Source: an uncultured Alistipes sp. (GTDB lineage Bacteria > Bacteroidota > Bacteroidia > Bacteroidales > Rikenellaceae). Taken from it: 13,256 nt of DNA. The translations under genes and the position numbers were made by a program. Below the pieces are notes generated by a model, which worked only from the letters and a program-made list of their open reading frames with translations, did not search any database and was not told the DNA's origin. The stretch spans positions 1 through 13,256 of the forward strand of contig CAMWIG010000036.1 in NCBI GenBank assembly GCA_947174295.1, in the 5' to 3' direction. Below are positions 6,501-13,236 of the stretch, piece by piece (the first letter of the stretch is position 1; the number at the start of each line of letters is the position of its first letter).

Positions 6501-8039
6501 ATGTTTGTAAGAACCTATTCGGGAGCCGTCGTCGGAATCGACGCAGTGCGAGTCTCGGTCGAGGTCAACTGCCCCGGCAGCGGGCTCGGTCTGTTCCTCG
6601 TCGGCCTGCCCGACAATGCGGTCAAGGAGAGCGAGCAGCGCATACGTTCGGCATTCGGCAACAGCGGATTGGAGATGTCGATGCGCAAAATCGTCGTCAA
6701 CCTCGCCCCGGCCGACCTGCGCAAGGAGGGTTCGTCGTTCGACCTGCCGATAGCCGTCGGCATCCTCGCCGCCACGGAGCAGCTGCCCGCCGCAGCTACT
6801 GCCGACACGATGTTCGCGGGCGAGCTTTCGCTCGACGGTTCGATAAAGCCCGTGCGCGGCGTGCTTCCGCTGGCTCTCGGCGCCCGGCGCGACGGCATAC
6901 GCCGCATAGTCGTACCGGCCGACAACGCCCCCGAAGCCGCCGTGGTGGACGGTGTGGAGGTGATACCGGCCTCCACGCTGCGCGAGACTGTCGATTTCCT
7001 GCGCGGCGACCTTGCCATCGAACCCGCTTCGGCCGACCTTGCGCCGTCCGAGAGCGACGCCGGGCCCTATGCCGAGGATTTCGCCGACGTGAAGGGTCAG
7101 GGCCGCGTGAAGCGCGCACTCGAAATAGCCGCCGCAGGAGGCCACAACGTGCTGATGATAGGCTCCCCGGGCTCGGGCAAGACCATGCTCGCACGCCGGC
7201 TGCCGACCATCCTTCCGCCGCTCACGCGCGACGAGGCTCTCGAAACCACGAAGATACACTCCGTAGCCGGCAAGCTCGGCATAGGCGGCGGCCTTCTGAC
7301 CGCTCGTCCGTTCCGCGCCCCGCATCACCAGTCGTCGCACGTGGCAATCACGGGCGGCGGACAGACGCCCAAGCCGGGCGAGGTGTCGCTGGCCCACAAC
7401 GGGGTTCTCTTCCTCGACGAGCTGCCCGAGTTCGGGCGCCACGCGCTCGAAGTGCTGCGACAGCCGCTGGAAGACAAGCGCATAACCGTGTCGCGGGCGC
7501 GTTACAGCGTCGAGTACCCGAGCAACTTCACCCTGGTGGCGGCCATGAACCCCTGCAAATGCGGGTACTACAACCACCCGACCAAGGAGTGCACCTGCAC
7601 ATCGTCGGGCATACACTCCTACATGGCTCGCATCTCGGGCCCGCTGCTCGACCGCATCGACCTCCACATCGAGGTCGCACCCGTGCCGATAGGCGATCTG
7701 ACCTCGACCTCCGCGGAGGAGCCGTCGGCGGCGATCCGCGAGCGCGTGATGCGTGCGCGCGACATCCAGACCGCGCGCTTCGCCGGCATACGCGGCATAC
7801 ACACCAATGCGCAGATGCACTCGCGCATGCTGCGCGACTTCTGCCCGCTGAGCGCCGAGTCGCAGACGATGCTCGAACGGGCGATGGAGCGCATGAAGCT
7901 CTCGGCCCGCGCCTACGACCGCATAGTCAAGGTCTCCCGCACGATTGCCGACCTGGCCGGCTCGGCCGACATAACCCCGGCCCACGTGGCCGAAGCGATA
8001 CAATACCGCACCCTCGACCGCGACGGGTGGGGAAGGTAG
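6501..8039 (+). CDS. YifB/ComM family Mg-chelatase-like AAA+ ATPase
   Basis: A 512-residue YifB/ComM protein (TIGR00368), full length. The N-terminal ChlI-like domain begins MFVRTYSGAVVGIDAVRV and contains LPDNAVKES and NLAPADLRKEGSSFDLP. The AAA+ module shows Walker A GSPGSGKT (221-228), the RPFRAPHHQSS stretch, Walker B LFLDELPEF (Asp306, Glu307), the AAMNPCKCGYY cysteine region and SGPLLDRIDLHIEV. A C-terminal helical lid ends in QYRTLDRDGWGR. In transformable bacteria such as Vibrio cholerae ComM is a hexameric helicase that extends the heteroduplex of integrating DNA. The start at 6501 is supported by the family N-terminus. It ends in TAG at 8037-8039, one base before heptamer element 2. 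Confidence 0.95.
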   Translation: MFVRTYSGAVVGIDAVRVSVEVNCPGSGLGLFLVGLPDNAVKESEQRIRSAFGNSGLEMSMRKIVVNLAPADLRKEGSSFDLPIAVGILAATEQLPAAATADTMFAGELSLDGSIKPVRGVLPLALGARRDGIRRIVVPADNAPEAAVVDGVEVIPASTLRETVDFLRGDLAIEPASADLAPSESDAGPYAEDFADVKGQGRVKRALEIAAAGGHNVLMIGSPGSGKTMLARRLPTILPPLTRDEALETTKIHSVAGKLGIGGGLLTARPFRAPHHQSSHVAITGGGQTPKPGEVSLAHNGVLFLDELPEFGRHALEVLRQPLEDKRITVSRARYSVEYPSNFTLVAAMNPCKCGYYNHPTKECTCTSSGIHSYMARISGPLLDRIDLHIEVAPVPIGDLTSTSAEEPSAAIRERVMRARDIQTARFAGIRGIHTNAQMHSRMLRDFCPLSAESQTMLERAMERMKLSARAYDRIVKVSRTIADLAGSADITPAHVAEAIQYRTLDRDGWGR

Positions 8040-8040
8040 A

Positions 8041-8073
8041 AATTCATAATTCGGAATTCAAAATTCAAAATTG
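8041..8073 (+). repeat. Left arm of element 2: four in-phase TCAAAAT-type heptamers
   Basis: Units at 8044, 8051, 8058 and 8065: TCATAAT, TCGGAAT, TCAAAAT, TCAAAAT, then TG. The second unit is the diverged one (TCKGAAT), as in the other copy. The differences from that copy are one base in unit 1 and one in unit 2. Confidence 0.95.
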
Positions 8074-8115
8074 CCGATTCCGCGTAATGAATTTCTTGCA
8101 TGCTGACAATTAACC

Positions 8116-8140
8116 GAACGCCGAACCGGTTTCGGCATTC
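8116..8140 (+). other. Hairpin inside element 2
   Basis: GAACGCCGAA (8116-8125) faces TTCGGCATTC (8131-8140) across a CCGGT loop. This is a 6-bp core stem GCCGAA/TTCGGC extended by GAA/TTC past one C-A mismatch. No T-run follows, so it is not a standard intrinsic terminator. It could be an internal structural stem of the element RNA. Confidence 0.4.
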
Positions 8141-8221
8141 AGAACGAAATACATGAATTGACATTCGATTTTCGGATTCGGGTGCCGCGCCGTCCGCCGA
8201 ACTGGATACGGCAGCTCCCGA

Positions 8222-8260
8222 ATTTTGAATTTTGAATTTTGAATTTTGAATTTTGAATTT
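8222..8260 (+). repeat. Right arm of element 2: ATTTTGA x5 plus ATTT
   Basis: Perfect heptamers at 8222, 8229, 8236, 8243 and 8250, then ATTT at 8257-8260 directly against the murG ATG. All 39 bp are identical to 1838-1876. It forms the whole immediate translation leader of murG. Confidence 0.97.
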
Positions 8261-9361
8261 ATGAAGATTATTCTTTCCGGCGGAGGAACCGGAGGCCACA
8301 TATACCCGGCCGTTGCGGTTGCCGAGGCGCTGAAACGCCGGTTCGGCAACGAGGCGGAGCTGCTGTTCGTCGGCGCCGAGGGCAAGATGGAGATGGAGAA
8401 GGTGCCGGCGCTCGGCTACCGAATCGTGGGACTGCCCATCGCGGGTCTGCAACGGAGGTTGGAGTGGCGCAATCTGCTCGTGCCGTTCAAGGTGCTGCGA
8501 AGCATACGGCTCGCGCGTCGCACGATTCGCGATTTCGGCGCCGATGTCGTCTGCGGCTTCGGCGGCTATGCGAGCGCACCCGTTCTGTGGGCCGCACAGC
8601 ATCTGGGCGTGAAGACGCTCATACAGGAGCAGAACTCCTACGCAGGAGTCACGAACAAGATTCTCGCCGGCCGCGCCGACCGCATCTGCGTGGCCTACGA
8701 CGGCATGGAGCGCTTCTTTCCGGCCGACAAAATCGTAATGACCGGCAACCCGCTCCGCGGCCGCTTCTCGACCGCCGGCGCCGACCGCGCCGAGGCTCTC
8801 GCGCACTACGGGCTCGATGCGGCGCGGCCCGTGATTCTCGTGGTGGGCGGTTCGCTCGGCACGCGCACGCTGAACGAGATGATGAAGGCGTGGATTGCGG
8901 GTCTCGACGGCCGCGAAGCCCCGGTGCAGGTCATCTGGCAGACGGGCCGCTTCTACGAGCGCGAGATGCGCGGCTTCCTCGATGAGCACCCGACCCCGGG
9001 CATCTGGCAGGGAGCGTTCATCGACCGCATGGACCTGGCCTATGCAGCTGCCGACCTGGTCGTATCGCGCAGCGGCGCATGCACCGTCTCGGAGCTGTGC
9101 CTGGTTGCGAAGCCGACGATATTCGTCCCGTCGCCCAACGTGGCCGAAGACCACCAGACCAAGAACGCCATGGCACTGGTCGACAAGGGCGCGGCACTCA
9201 TGGTGCGCGACGCCGACGCCGTGGCCGAGTGCATGACGACCGCCCTGGCGACGGTCGCCGACCGCGGGCTGCTCGACCGTCTGAGCCGCAACATCGCGAA
9301 GCTCGCCATCGACGACTCGGCCGAACGGATAGTGAACGAAATAGAGAAACTCTTGAAATAG
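8261..9361 (+). CDS. murG: UDP-GlcNAc:lipid I GlcNAc transferase MurG
   Basis: A 366-residue GT-B glycosyltransferase at the inner face of the membrane. It adds GlcNAc to undecaprenyl-PP-MurNAc-pentapeptide, turning lipid I into lipid II. The N-terminal glycine loop is GGGTGGHIYPA (residues 7-17). GFGGYASAP, QEQNSYAGVTNKIL, the second-domain loop VVGGSLGTRTLNEM and SRSGACTVSEL with PNVAEDHQTKNA (UDP-GlcNAc site) all follow in order. The ATG at 8261 is chosen because MKIILSGGGTGGH is the normal MurG beginning; an in-frame TTG at 8246 lies in the repeat arm and would add only MNFEF. murC follows after 2 nt. The usual upstream dcw neighbour ftsW is absent; yifB and the heptamer element stand in its place. 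Confidence 0.98.
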   Translation: MKIILSGGGTGGHIYPAVAVAEALKRRFGNEAELLFVGAEGKMEMEKVPALGYRIVGLPIAGLQRRLEWRNLLVPFKVLRSIRLARRTIRDFGADVVCGFGGYASAPVLWAAQHLGVKTLIQEQNSYAGVTNKILAGRADRICVAYDGMERFFPADKIVMTGNPLRGRFSTAGADRAEALAHYGLDAARPVILVVGGSLGTRTLNEMMKAWIAGLDGREAPVQVIWQTGRFYEREMRGFLDEHPTPGIWQGAFIDRMDLAYAAADLVVSRSGACTVSELCLVAKPTIFVPSPNVAEDHQTKNAMALVDKGAALMVRDADAVAECMTTALATVADRGLLDRLSRNIAKLAIDDSAERIVNEIEKLLK

Positions 9362-9363
9362 AT

Positions 9364-10746
9364 ATGCAAGGCAAATCGTTTTATTTCATAGGCATAGGCG
9401 GCATAGGCATGAGCGCCCTGGCCCGCTACTTCATGCACGGGGGCCACACCGTGGGCGGCTACGACCGCACCCCGTCGACGCTCTGCGACGCTTTGGCCGA
9501 AGAGGGCGCGGATATTCACTACGAAGACTCGGTCGCCGCCATAGGCGAGGCGTTCCGCGACCCCGCACGCACGACCGTCATCTACACCCCTGCCGTACCG
9601 GCCGACCACAGCGAGCTGCGCTGGTTCCGCGAGCACGGCTTCCGCGTGGTGAAGCGTTCGCAGGCGCTGGGAGTGCTCGCCGAGGGGCGGTACGTCATGG
9701 CCGTCGCCGGCACGCACGGCAAGACCACGACCTCGACCCTCGCGGCATGGCTCAACCACGCCGTCGACGGATGCGGCAGCGCATTCCTGGGCGGCATATC
9801 GAAGAACTTCGGCTCGAACCTCGTGCTCGGCGCAGGCGACCGTCTGGCCGTCGAGGCCGACGAGTTCGACCGCTCGTTCCTGCAACTGCATCCCGACGTG
9901 GCCGTTGTAACCTCGGCCGACGCCGACCATCTCGACATCTACGGCACGCACGAGGCCGTCAAGGAGGCTTTCGCGCAGTTCGTGTCGCAGATACGTCCGG
10001 GCGGCGCGCTGGTGATGAAGCTCGGCACGGACGTTGCCGTGCGCAACGGTGCGATAGATGTTTACAGCTACTCGTTCGATGCGCCGTGCGACTTCTACGC
10101 CACGCGGATATCCATAGCGCCGAGCGGCCACTACCGTTTCGACCTCGTCACGCCGTCGGGCACGATAGCCGAGTGCACGCTCGGCATTCCGGGCTGGGTC
10201 AACGTCGAGAACGCCGTGGCTGCATGCGCCGCGCTGTGGGTCGCCGAGCGGCGCGAGGGGCGCGATATCGACCCTGTGCGTCTGCGCGAGGCTCTGGCCT
10301 CGTTCTCGGGTGTGAAGCGCCGCTTCGAGTTCTATGTCAACACCCCGCGCCAGGTCTACATGGACGACTATGCGCACCATCCGCGCGAGCTGCTGGCGGC
10401 CATAACCTCGGTTCGCAGGATGTTCCCCGGGCGGCGCCTCACGGCACTCTTCCAGCCGCACCTCTACACCCGCACGCGCGACTTCTGCGAGGAGTTCGCC
10501 GAGGCTCTGTCCCACGCCGACGAGGTGGTGCTGCTGCCCATATACCCGGCACGCGAGGAGCCCATCGAGGGCGTCGCGTCGGAGAGCATCGCCCGGTCCG
10601 TGACCGTGCCCTGCCGCATCGTCGGGCGCGAACGTCTGGCCGAGACCGTGTCCGCGATGGATACCGACGTCACGGTGAGCTTCGGCGCGGGAAATATCGA
10701 CGCCTGCTGCGAGGCATTGGCCGAAGTATTGCAGAGAAAGGCATAA
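9364..10746 (+). CDS. murC: UDP-N-acetylmuramate--L-alanine ligase MurC
   Basis: A 460-residue cytoplasmic Mur ligase that adds L-alanine to UDP-MurNAc using ATP, the first step of peptide stem synthesis. The UDP-binding N-terminus is FYFIGIGGIGMSALA. The ATP loop is GTHGKTTT (116-123, Lys120), followed by EADEFDRSFL, a SADADHLDIYG central segment, SFSGVKRRFE, and the C-terminal DDYAHHPREL and LFQPHLYTRTRDF motifs. The ATG at 9364, two bases after the murG stop, gives the standard N-terminus; the frame is open far upstream inside murG but that extension is not family-like. It is translationally coupled with murG and followed by ftsQ after 12 nt. Confidence 0.98.
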   Translation: MQGKSFYFIGIGGIGMSALARYFMHGGHTVGGYDRTPSTLCDALAEEGADIHYEDSVAAIGEAFRDPARTTVIYTPAVPADHSELRWFREHGFRVVKRSQALGVLAEGRYVMAVAGTHGKTTTSTLAAWLNHAVDGCGSAFLGGISKNFGSNLVLGAGDRLAVEADEFDRSFLQLHPDVAVVTSADADHLDIYGTHEAVKEAFAQFVSQIRPGGALVMKLGTDVAVRNGAIDVYSYSFDAPCDFYATRISIAPSGHYRFDLVTPSGTIAECTLGIPGWVNVENAVAACAALWVAERREGRDIDPVRLREALASFSGVKRRFEFYVNTPRQVYMDDYAHHPRELLAAITSVRRMFPGRRLTALFQPHLYTRTRDFCEEFAEALSHADEVVLLPIYPAREEPIEGVASESIARSVTVPCRIVGRERLAETVSAMDTDVTVSFGAGNIDACCEALAEVLQRKA

Positions 10747-10758
10747 CGAACGACGAAA

Positions 10759-11874
10759 ATGAACGGAGACTGGGGCAAGATAGCGAGATGGACGGTGCTT
10801 GGAGCGCTGTGGCTGGCCGTGGGAGCCTATGCGGTAGCCGCGGCGCGCATGGTCCATCGCCACCGCTCGGAGCTTCGGATTACGCACGTCGACATCGACA
10901 TCGTCGACAGCACGGGCCACGGACGGCTTGTGTCGAGCGCCATGGTTCGCAGCTGGATAGCCCGCAGCGGCGTGAAAACAGTCGGCGAACCGGCCGCCGA
11001 GGTCGACCTTCGGGCGCTGGAACACGCCATAGGCAGCAACGGATTCGTCGACCGCGTGAAGGCGTCGGTAACATACGCCGGCCGCATCGAAATCCGTGTG
11101 AGCCAGCGCACTCCGTCGGTACGTCTGCTCTTCGACGGATACGACTGCTACGCCACCGACGACGGATACGTGTTCCCCGCACCGCGGCAGTCGTCGCTCT
11201 ACCTGCCCGTGGTGACGGGTTCGTACCGACCGCCGTTTCCCTCCGACTTCTCGGGCGACACGGGCGCTCTGCTCGAAGAGAAAATCGCCGAGTCCAACGC
11301 GCGCATCGCCGAAATCGACCGTGAGAAGTACCCCTACTACCTTCGCGAACGCGAGGTTGCCGACAGCATGAAGGCCGTCAGGCGGATGTTCACCTCGAAA
11401 CGCATGTTCGAGTCTCGCGCGGCCTTCGACGAGCGCGTGCGCCGCCTGCGCGAACACAAGGCCGCCCTGCGCCGCAGATACCGCTACCGCATGCGCGTCG
11501 TGGAGGAGAAGATCGACGCCGTCACGGCACGCCAGCAGGCCGAGCTGGCGGCGCAAAAAAAGTTGCGAAAAAGCTACGAAGATTTCCACAAACTCATTAC
11601 CTTTGTAAATTGGATTGAAAGCGATGATTTTTGGAGGTCTGAGACCGTGCAAATCGTCGCCTCGTCGACCCCCGCAGGCGAGCTCGAAGTGGAACTCGTA
11701 CCTCGCTCGGGTCGTTTCGTCGTCCTGTTCGGTCGCATAGGCACGAAGGAGGAGAACCGCGAAAAGCTCGACCGTCTGTCGGAGTTCTACCGCAAGGGGC
11801 TCGGCAGCATAGGATGGGACGAATACCGCACGATAAACGTGAAATACAAGGGACAGGTTGTTTGCGCTAAATAG
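10759..11874 (+). CDS. ftsQ: Cell division protein FtsQ with a long charged helical insertion
   Basis: A 371-residue bitopic divisome protein linking cytoplasmic and periplasmic division factors. A short cytoplasmic tail precedes a single membrane segment at about residues 11-30. A POTRA-like region (about 38-118, ending RIEIRVSQRTPSVRLLF) and the YATDDGYVFP segment follow. The C-terminal part from about 276 (HKLITFVNWIESDDFW, VELVPRSGRFVVLFG, KLDRLSEFYRKGL, INVKYKGQVVCAK) is the typical Bacteroidota FtsQ ending. Between them, about residues 167-275 (nt 11257-11583) are rich in Arg, Lys, Glu and Ala and look like helices or a coiled coil. I believe most Bacteroidota FtsQ are about 100 residues shorter here. 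It lies 12 nt after murC and 9 nt before ftsA. Confidence 0.9.
   Translation: MNGDWGKIARWTVLGALWLAVGAYAVAAARMVHRHRSELRITHVDIDIVDSTGHGRLVSSAMVRSWIARSGVKTVGEPAAEVDLRALEHAIGSNGFVDRVKASVTYAGRIEIRVSQRTPSVRLLFDGYDCYATDDGYVFPAPRQSSLYLPVVTGSYRPPFPSDFSGDTGALLEEKIAESNARIAEIDREKYPYYLREREVADSMKAVRRMFTSKRMFESRAAFDERVRRLREHKAALRRRYRYRMRVVEEKIDAVTARQQAELAAQKKLRKSYEDFHKLITFVNWIESDDFWRSETVQIVASSTPAGELEVELVPRSGRFVVLFGRIGTKEENREKLDRLSEFYRKGLGSIGWDEYRTINVKYKGQVVCAK
11598..11605 (+). promoter_or_regulatory. Candidate internal -7 box within ftsQ
   Basis: TACCTTTG matches TAnnTTTG and lies in an A+T-rich patch (about 11590-11640) about 280 nt before the ftsA start. The 20-bp-upstream position reads CTAC, so no -33 TTTG supports it. 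It is offered as a weak candidate for extra ftsA/ftsZ transcription. Confidence 0.2.
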
Positions 11875-11928
11875 TTTTAAGAAGTGGAAAAGAAGATTTA
11901 TACGGTAGCCGTCGATCTCGGTTCGTCG
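11874..11928 (+). repeat. First copy of the 55-bp exact direct repeat (ftsQ/ftsA junction)
   Basis: It covers the last base of ftsQ, the 9-nt gap and the first 15 codons of ftsA. It is identical over 55 bases to 13202-13256. The bases just upstream differ (11873 A against 13201 G). This copy is in its expected gene context. Confidence 0.97.
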
Positions 11929-13236
11929 AACGTCGTGGTCATCGTCGGTTCGAAGAACGACGACGGTTCGCTGCGCATCGAGAAGGTGGTTTCGAAACCC
12001 GCCGACGGCGTCAACGCTGGCGAAATCGAGAACATCGCATCGGTCGGCAACAGCATACGCACGGCGATGCAGGAGGTCGAGAGCGCTCTCGGCATCAGAG
12101 TGTCGGAGGTCTACACCGGCATCTCGGGCCGCTTCATGCGGTGCGAGAGCTATACCGACCATGTCTTCACCATCGACTCCCAGAGCGGGGTCAGCCAGCG
12201 CGATGTCGACGCTCTGTTCGAGCGCATGGCCAACGTGCAGGCGCCCGACGACGAGATAATCATGGACCGCATTCCGCAGAACTACATGGTCGACGACGAC
12301 CACGAGGTGAAGAACCCCGTCGGCTCGTTCGGCAAGCGGCTTTCGTCGACCTTCAAGTTCATACTCTGCAAGCGCACGCCGCTCGACCGGCTGCGTCTGG
12401 CTTTCAACGGCCTGAACATCAACCTGCTCGGCATCTACCCGAGCATGCTCTCATCGGTCGAGGCCGTGGCTCTGCCCGAGGAGATCGAGGACGGCGTCGC
12501 GATTGTGAACCTCGGCGGCCACAAGACCGACGTTACGGTGGTCTACAAGAACGTCGTGCGCTACATCGCCTCGATACCCATGGGCGGCGAGGCCATCAAC
12601 CACGACATCTGCACGCTCAGCATCCCCGAGAAGTATGTCGAAACGCTCAAACAGACCTTCGGCTCGGCCGTGGCCGCACTGTCCGACCACAAGACCATCA
12701 AAATCAAGGGCCGCACGCCTCGCGAATCGAAGTGCATCCAGGAGTACAACCTCGCCACGGCCATCGAGGCCCGCACGATGGACATAATCGACATGGTCAA
12801 GGACGAAATCGAGGAGTCGGGGTTCGCCGGCAAACTCACCTACGGCATCGTCCTGACAGGCGCCGGCGCCCGCATGCGCAATGTCGACGAGCTGTTCCGC
12901 CGCGAAACCGGCTTGGAGGTGCGAATCTCGGAGCACGACGTCAACCTCGCATCCGAAAAGCCCAACCGAACATACTATCCGGCCTGCTCCACGGCTTTGG
13001 GTCTTCTGATACTGGGCATCAAGGACGGCCGCAGCACCCTCGTGGCGCGTCAGATGCCGCAGTCCGTACAACATCCCGCCACGGCCCCCGACCCCAAGCC
13101 GGAGCCGCCGAAACCGGAACCGCCCAAGCCCGAGCCCAAGCCGGAGCCCAAACCCGAACCCGAGGAGCCCGTCGGCGGCCACGGAAAAATCCGCGGCTGG
13201 GGTTTTAAGAAGTGGAAAAGAAGATTTATACGGTAG
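11884..13236 (+). CDS. ftsA: Cell division protein FtsA (C-terminal end doubtful)
   Basis: An actin-fold protein that tethers FtsZ filaments to the membrane. It starts at GTG 11884, giving MEKKIYTVAVDLGSSN, with the first phosphate loop DLGSSN at 11-16. The FtsA-specific 1C region includes IPQNYMVDDDHEVKNPVGSF. The second phosphate loop reads VNLGGHKTDV (208-217), with Asn where Asp is usual. VLTGAGAR near 323-330 is the adenosine motif. A proline/lysine/glutamate linker (402-429) precedes the end region where a membrane-binding amphipathic helix is expected. The last residues, FKKWKRRFIR, come from sequence identical to the start of ftsA itself, so the true C-terminus is probably different. 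No ftsZ is seen because the window ends here. Confidence 0.92.
   Translation: MEKKIYTVAVDLGSSNVVVIVGSKNDDGSLRIEKVVSKPADGVNAGEIENIASVGNSIRTAMQEVESALGIRVSEVYTGISGRFMRCESYTDHVFTIDSQSGVSQRDVDALFERMANVQAPDDEIIMDRIPQNYMVDDDHEVKNPVGSFGKRLSSTFKFILCKRTPLDRLRLAFNGLNINLLGIYPSMLSSVEAVALPEEIEDGVAIVNLGGHKTDVTVVYKNVVRYIASIPMGGEAINHDICTLSIPEKYVETLKQTFGSAVAALSDHKTIKIKGRTPRESKCIQEYNLATAIEARTMDIIDMVKDEIEESGFAGKLTYGIVLTGAGARMRNVDELFRRETGLEVRISEHDVNLASEKPNRTYYPACSTALGLLILGIKDGRSTLVARQMPQSVQHPATAPDPKPEPPKPEPPKPEPKPEPKPEPEEPVGGHGKIRGWGFKKWKRRFIR
13087..13170 (+). repeat. PKPEP-type repeat coding for the FtsA linker
   Basis: Codons 402-429 encode about six PKPEP-like units (residues 402-415 read PDPKPEPPKPEPPK). 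Proline and lysine codons vary between units (CCG/CCC, AAG/AAA), so the repeat is maintained at protein level and is not a recent DNA slippage product. It is probably a flexible spacer between the actin core and the membrane-binding tip. Confidence 0.8.

Larger units (their letters stand above)
8041..8260 (+). repeat. Heptamer element 2, inverted-arm repeat filling the yifB-murG gap
   Basis: A 220-bp unit with the same plan and orientation as the one at 1680-1876: left arm 8041-8073, interior 8074-8221 (148 bp), right arm 8222-8260. It starts one base after the yifB stop and ends on the base before the murG ATG. The interior shows no similarity by eye to the other interior and no ORF. I see no TAnnTTTG box, so any promoter for the murG operon is not of the usual form or lies upstream. 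The only internal structure found is the hairpin at 8116-8140. Confidence 0.85.

Noticed and set aside
8159..8164. TTGACA resembling a sigma-70 -35 box before murG
   Set aside because: No TATAAT-like partner stands at 17 bp, and the phylum uses the TTTG/TAnnTTTG consensus, as seen at 684-715 and 4863-4894.
8246..8260. TTG start for murG inside the repeat arm
   Set aside because: The ATG at 8261 gives the standard MurG N-terminus MKIILSGGG; the earlier TTG would add only repeat-encoded NFEF.
9079..9363. Upstream extension of murC by 95 codons into murG
   Set aside because: The extension overlaps conserved murG coding sequence in another frame. MQGKSFYFIGIGGIGMS at 9364 is the normal MurC N-terminus.
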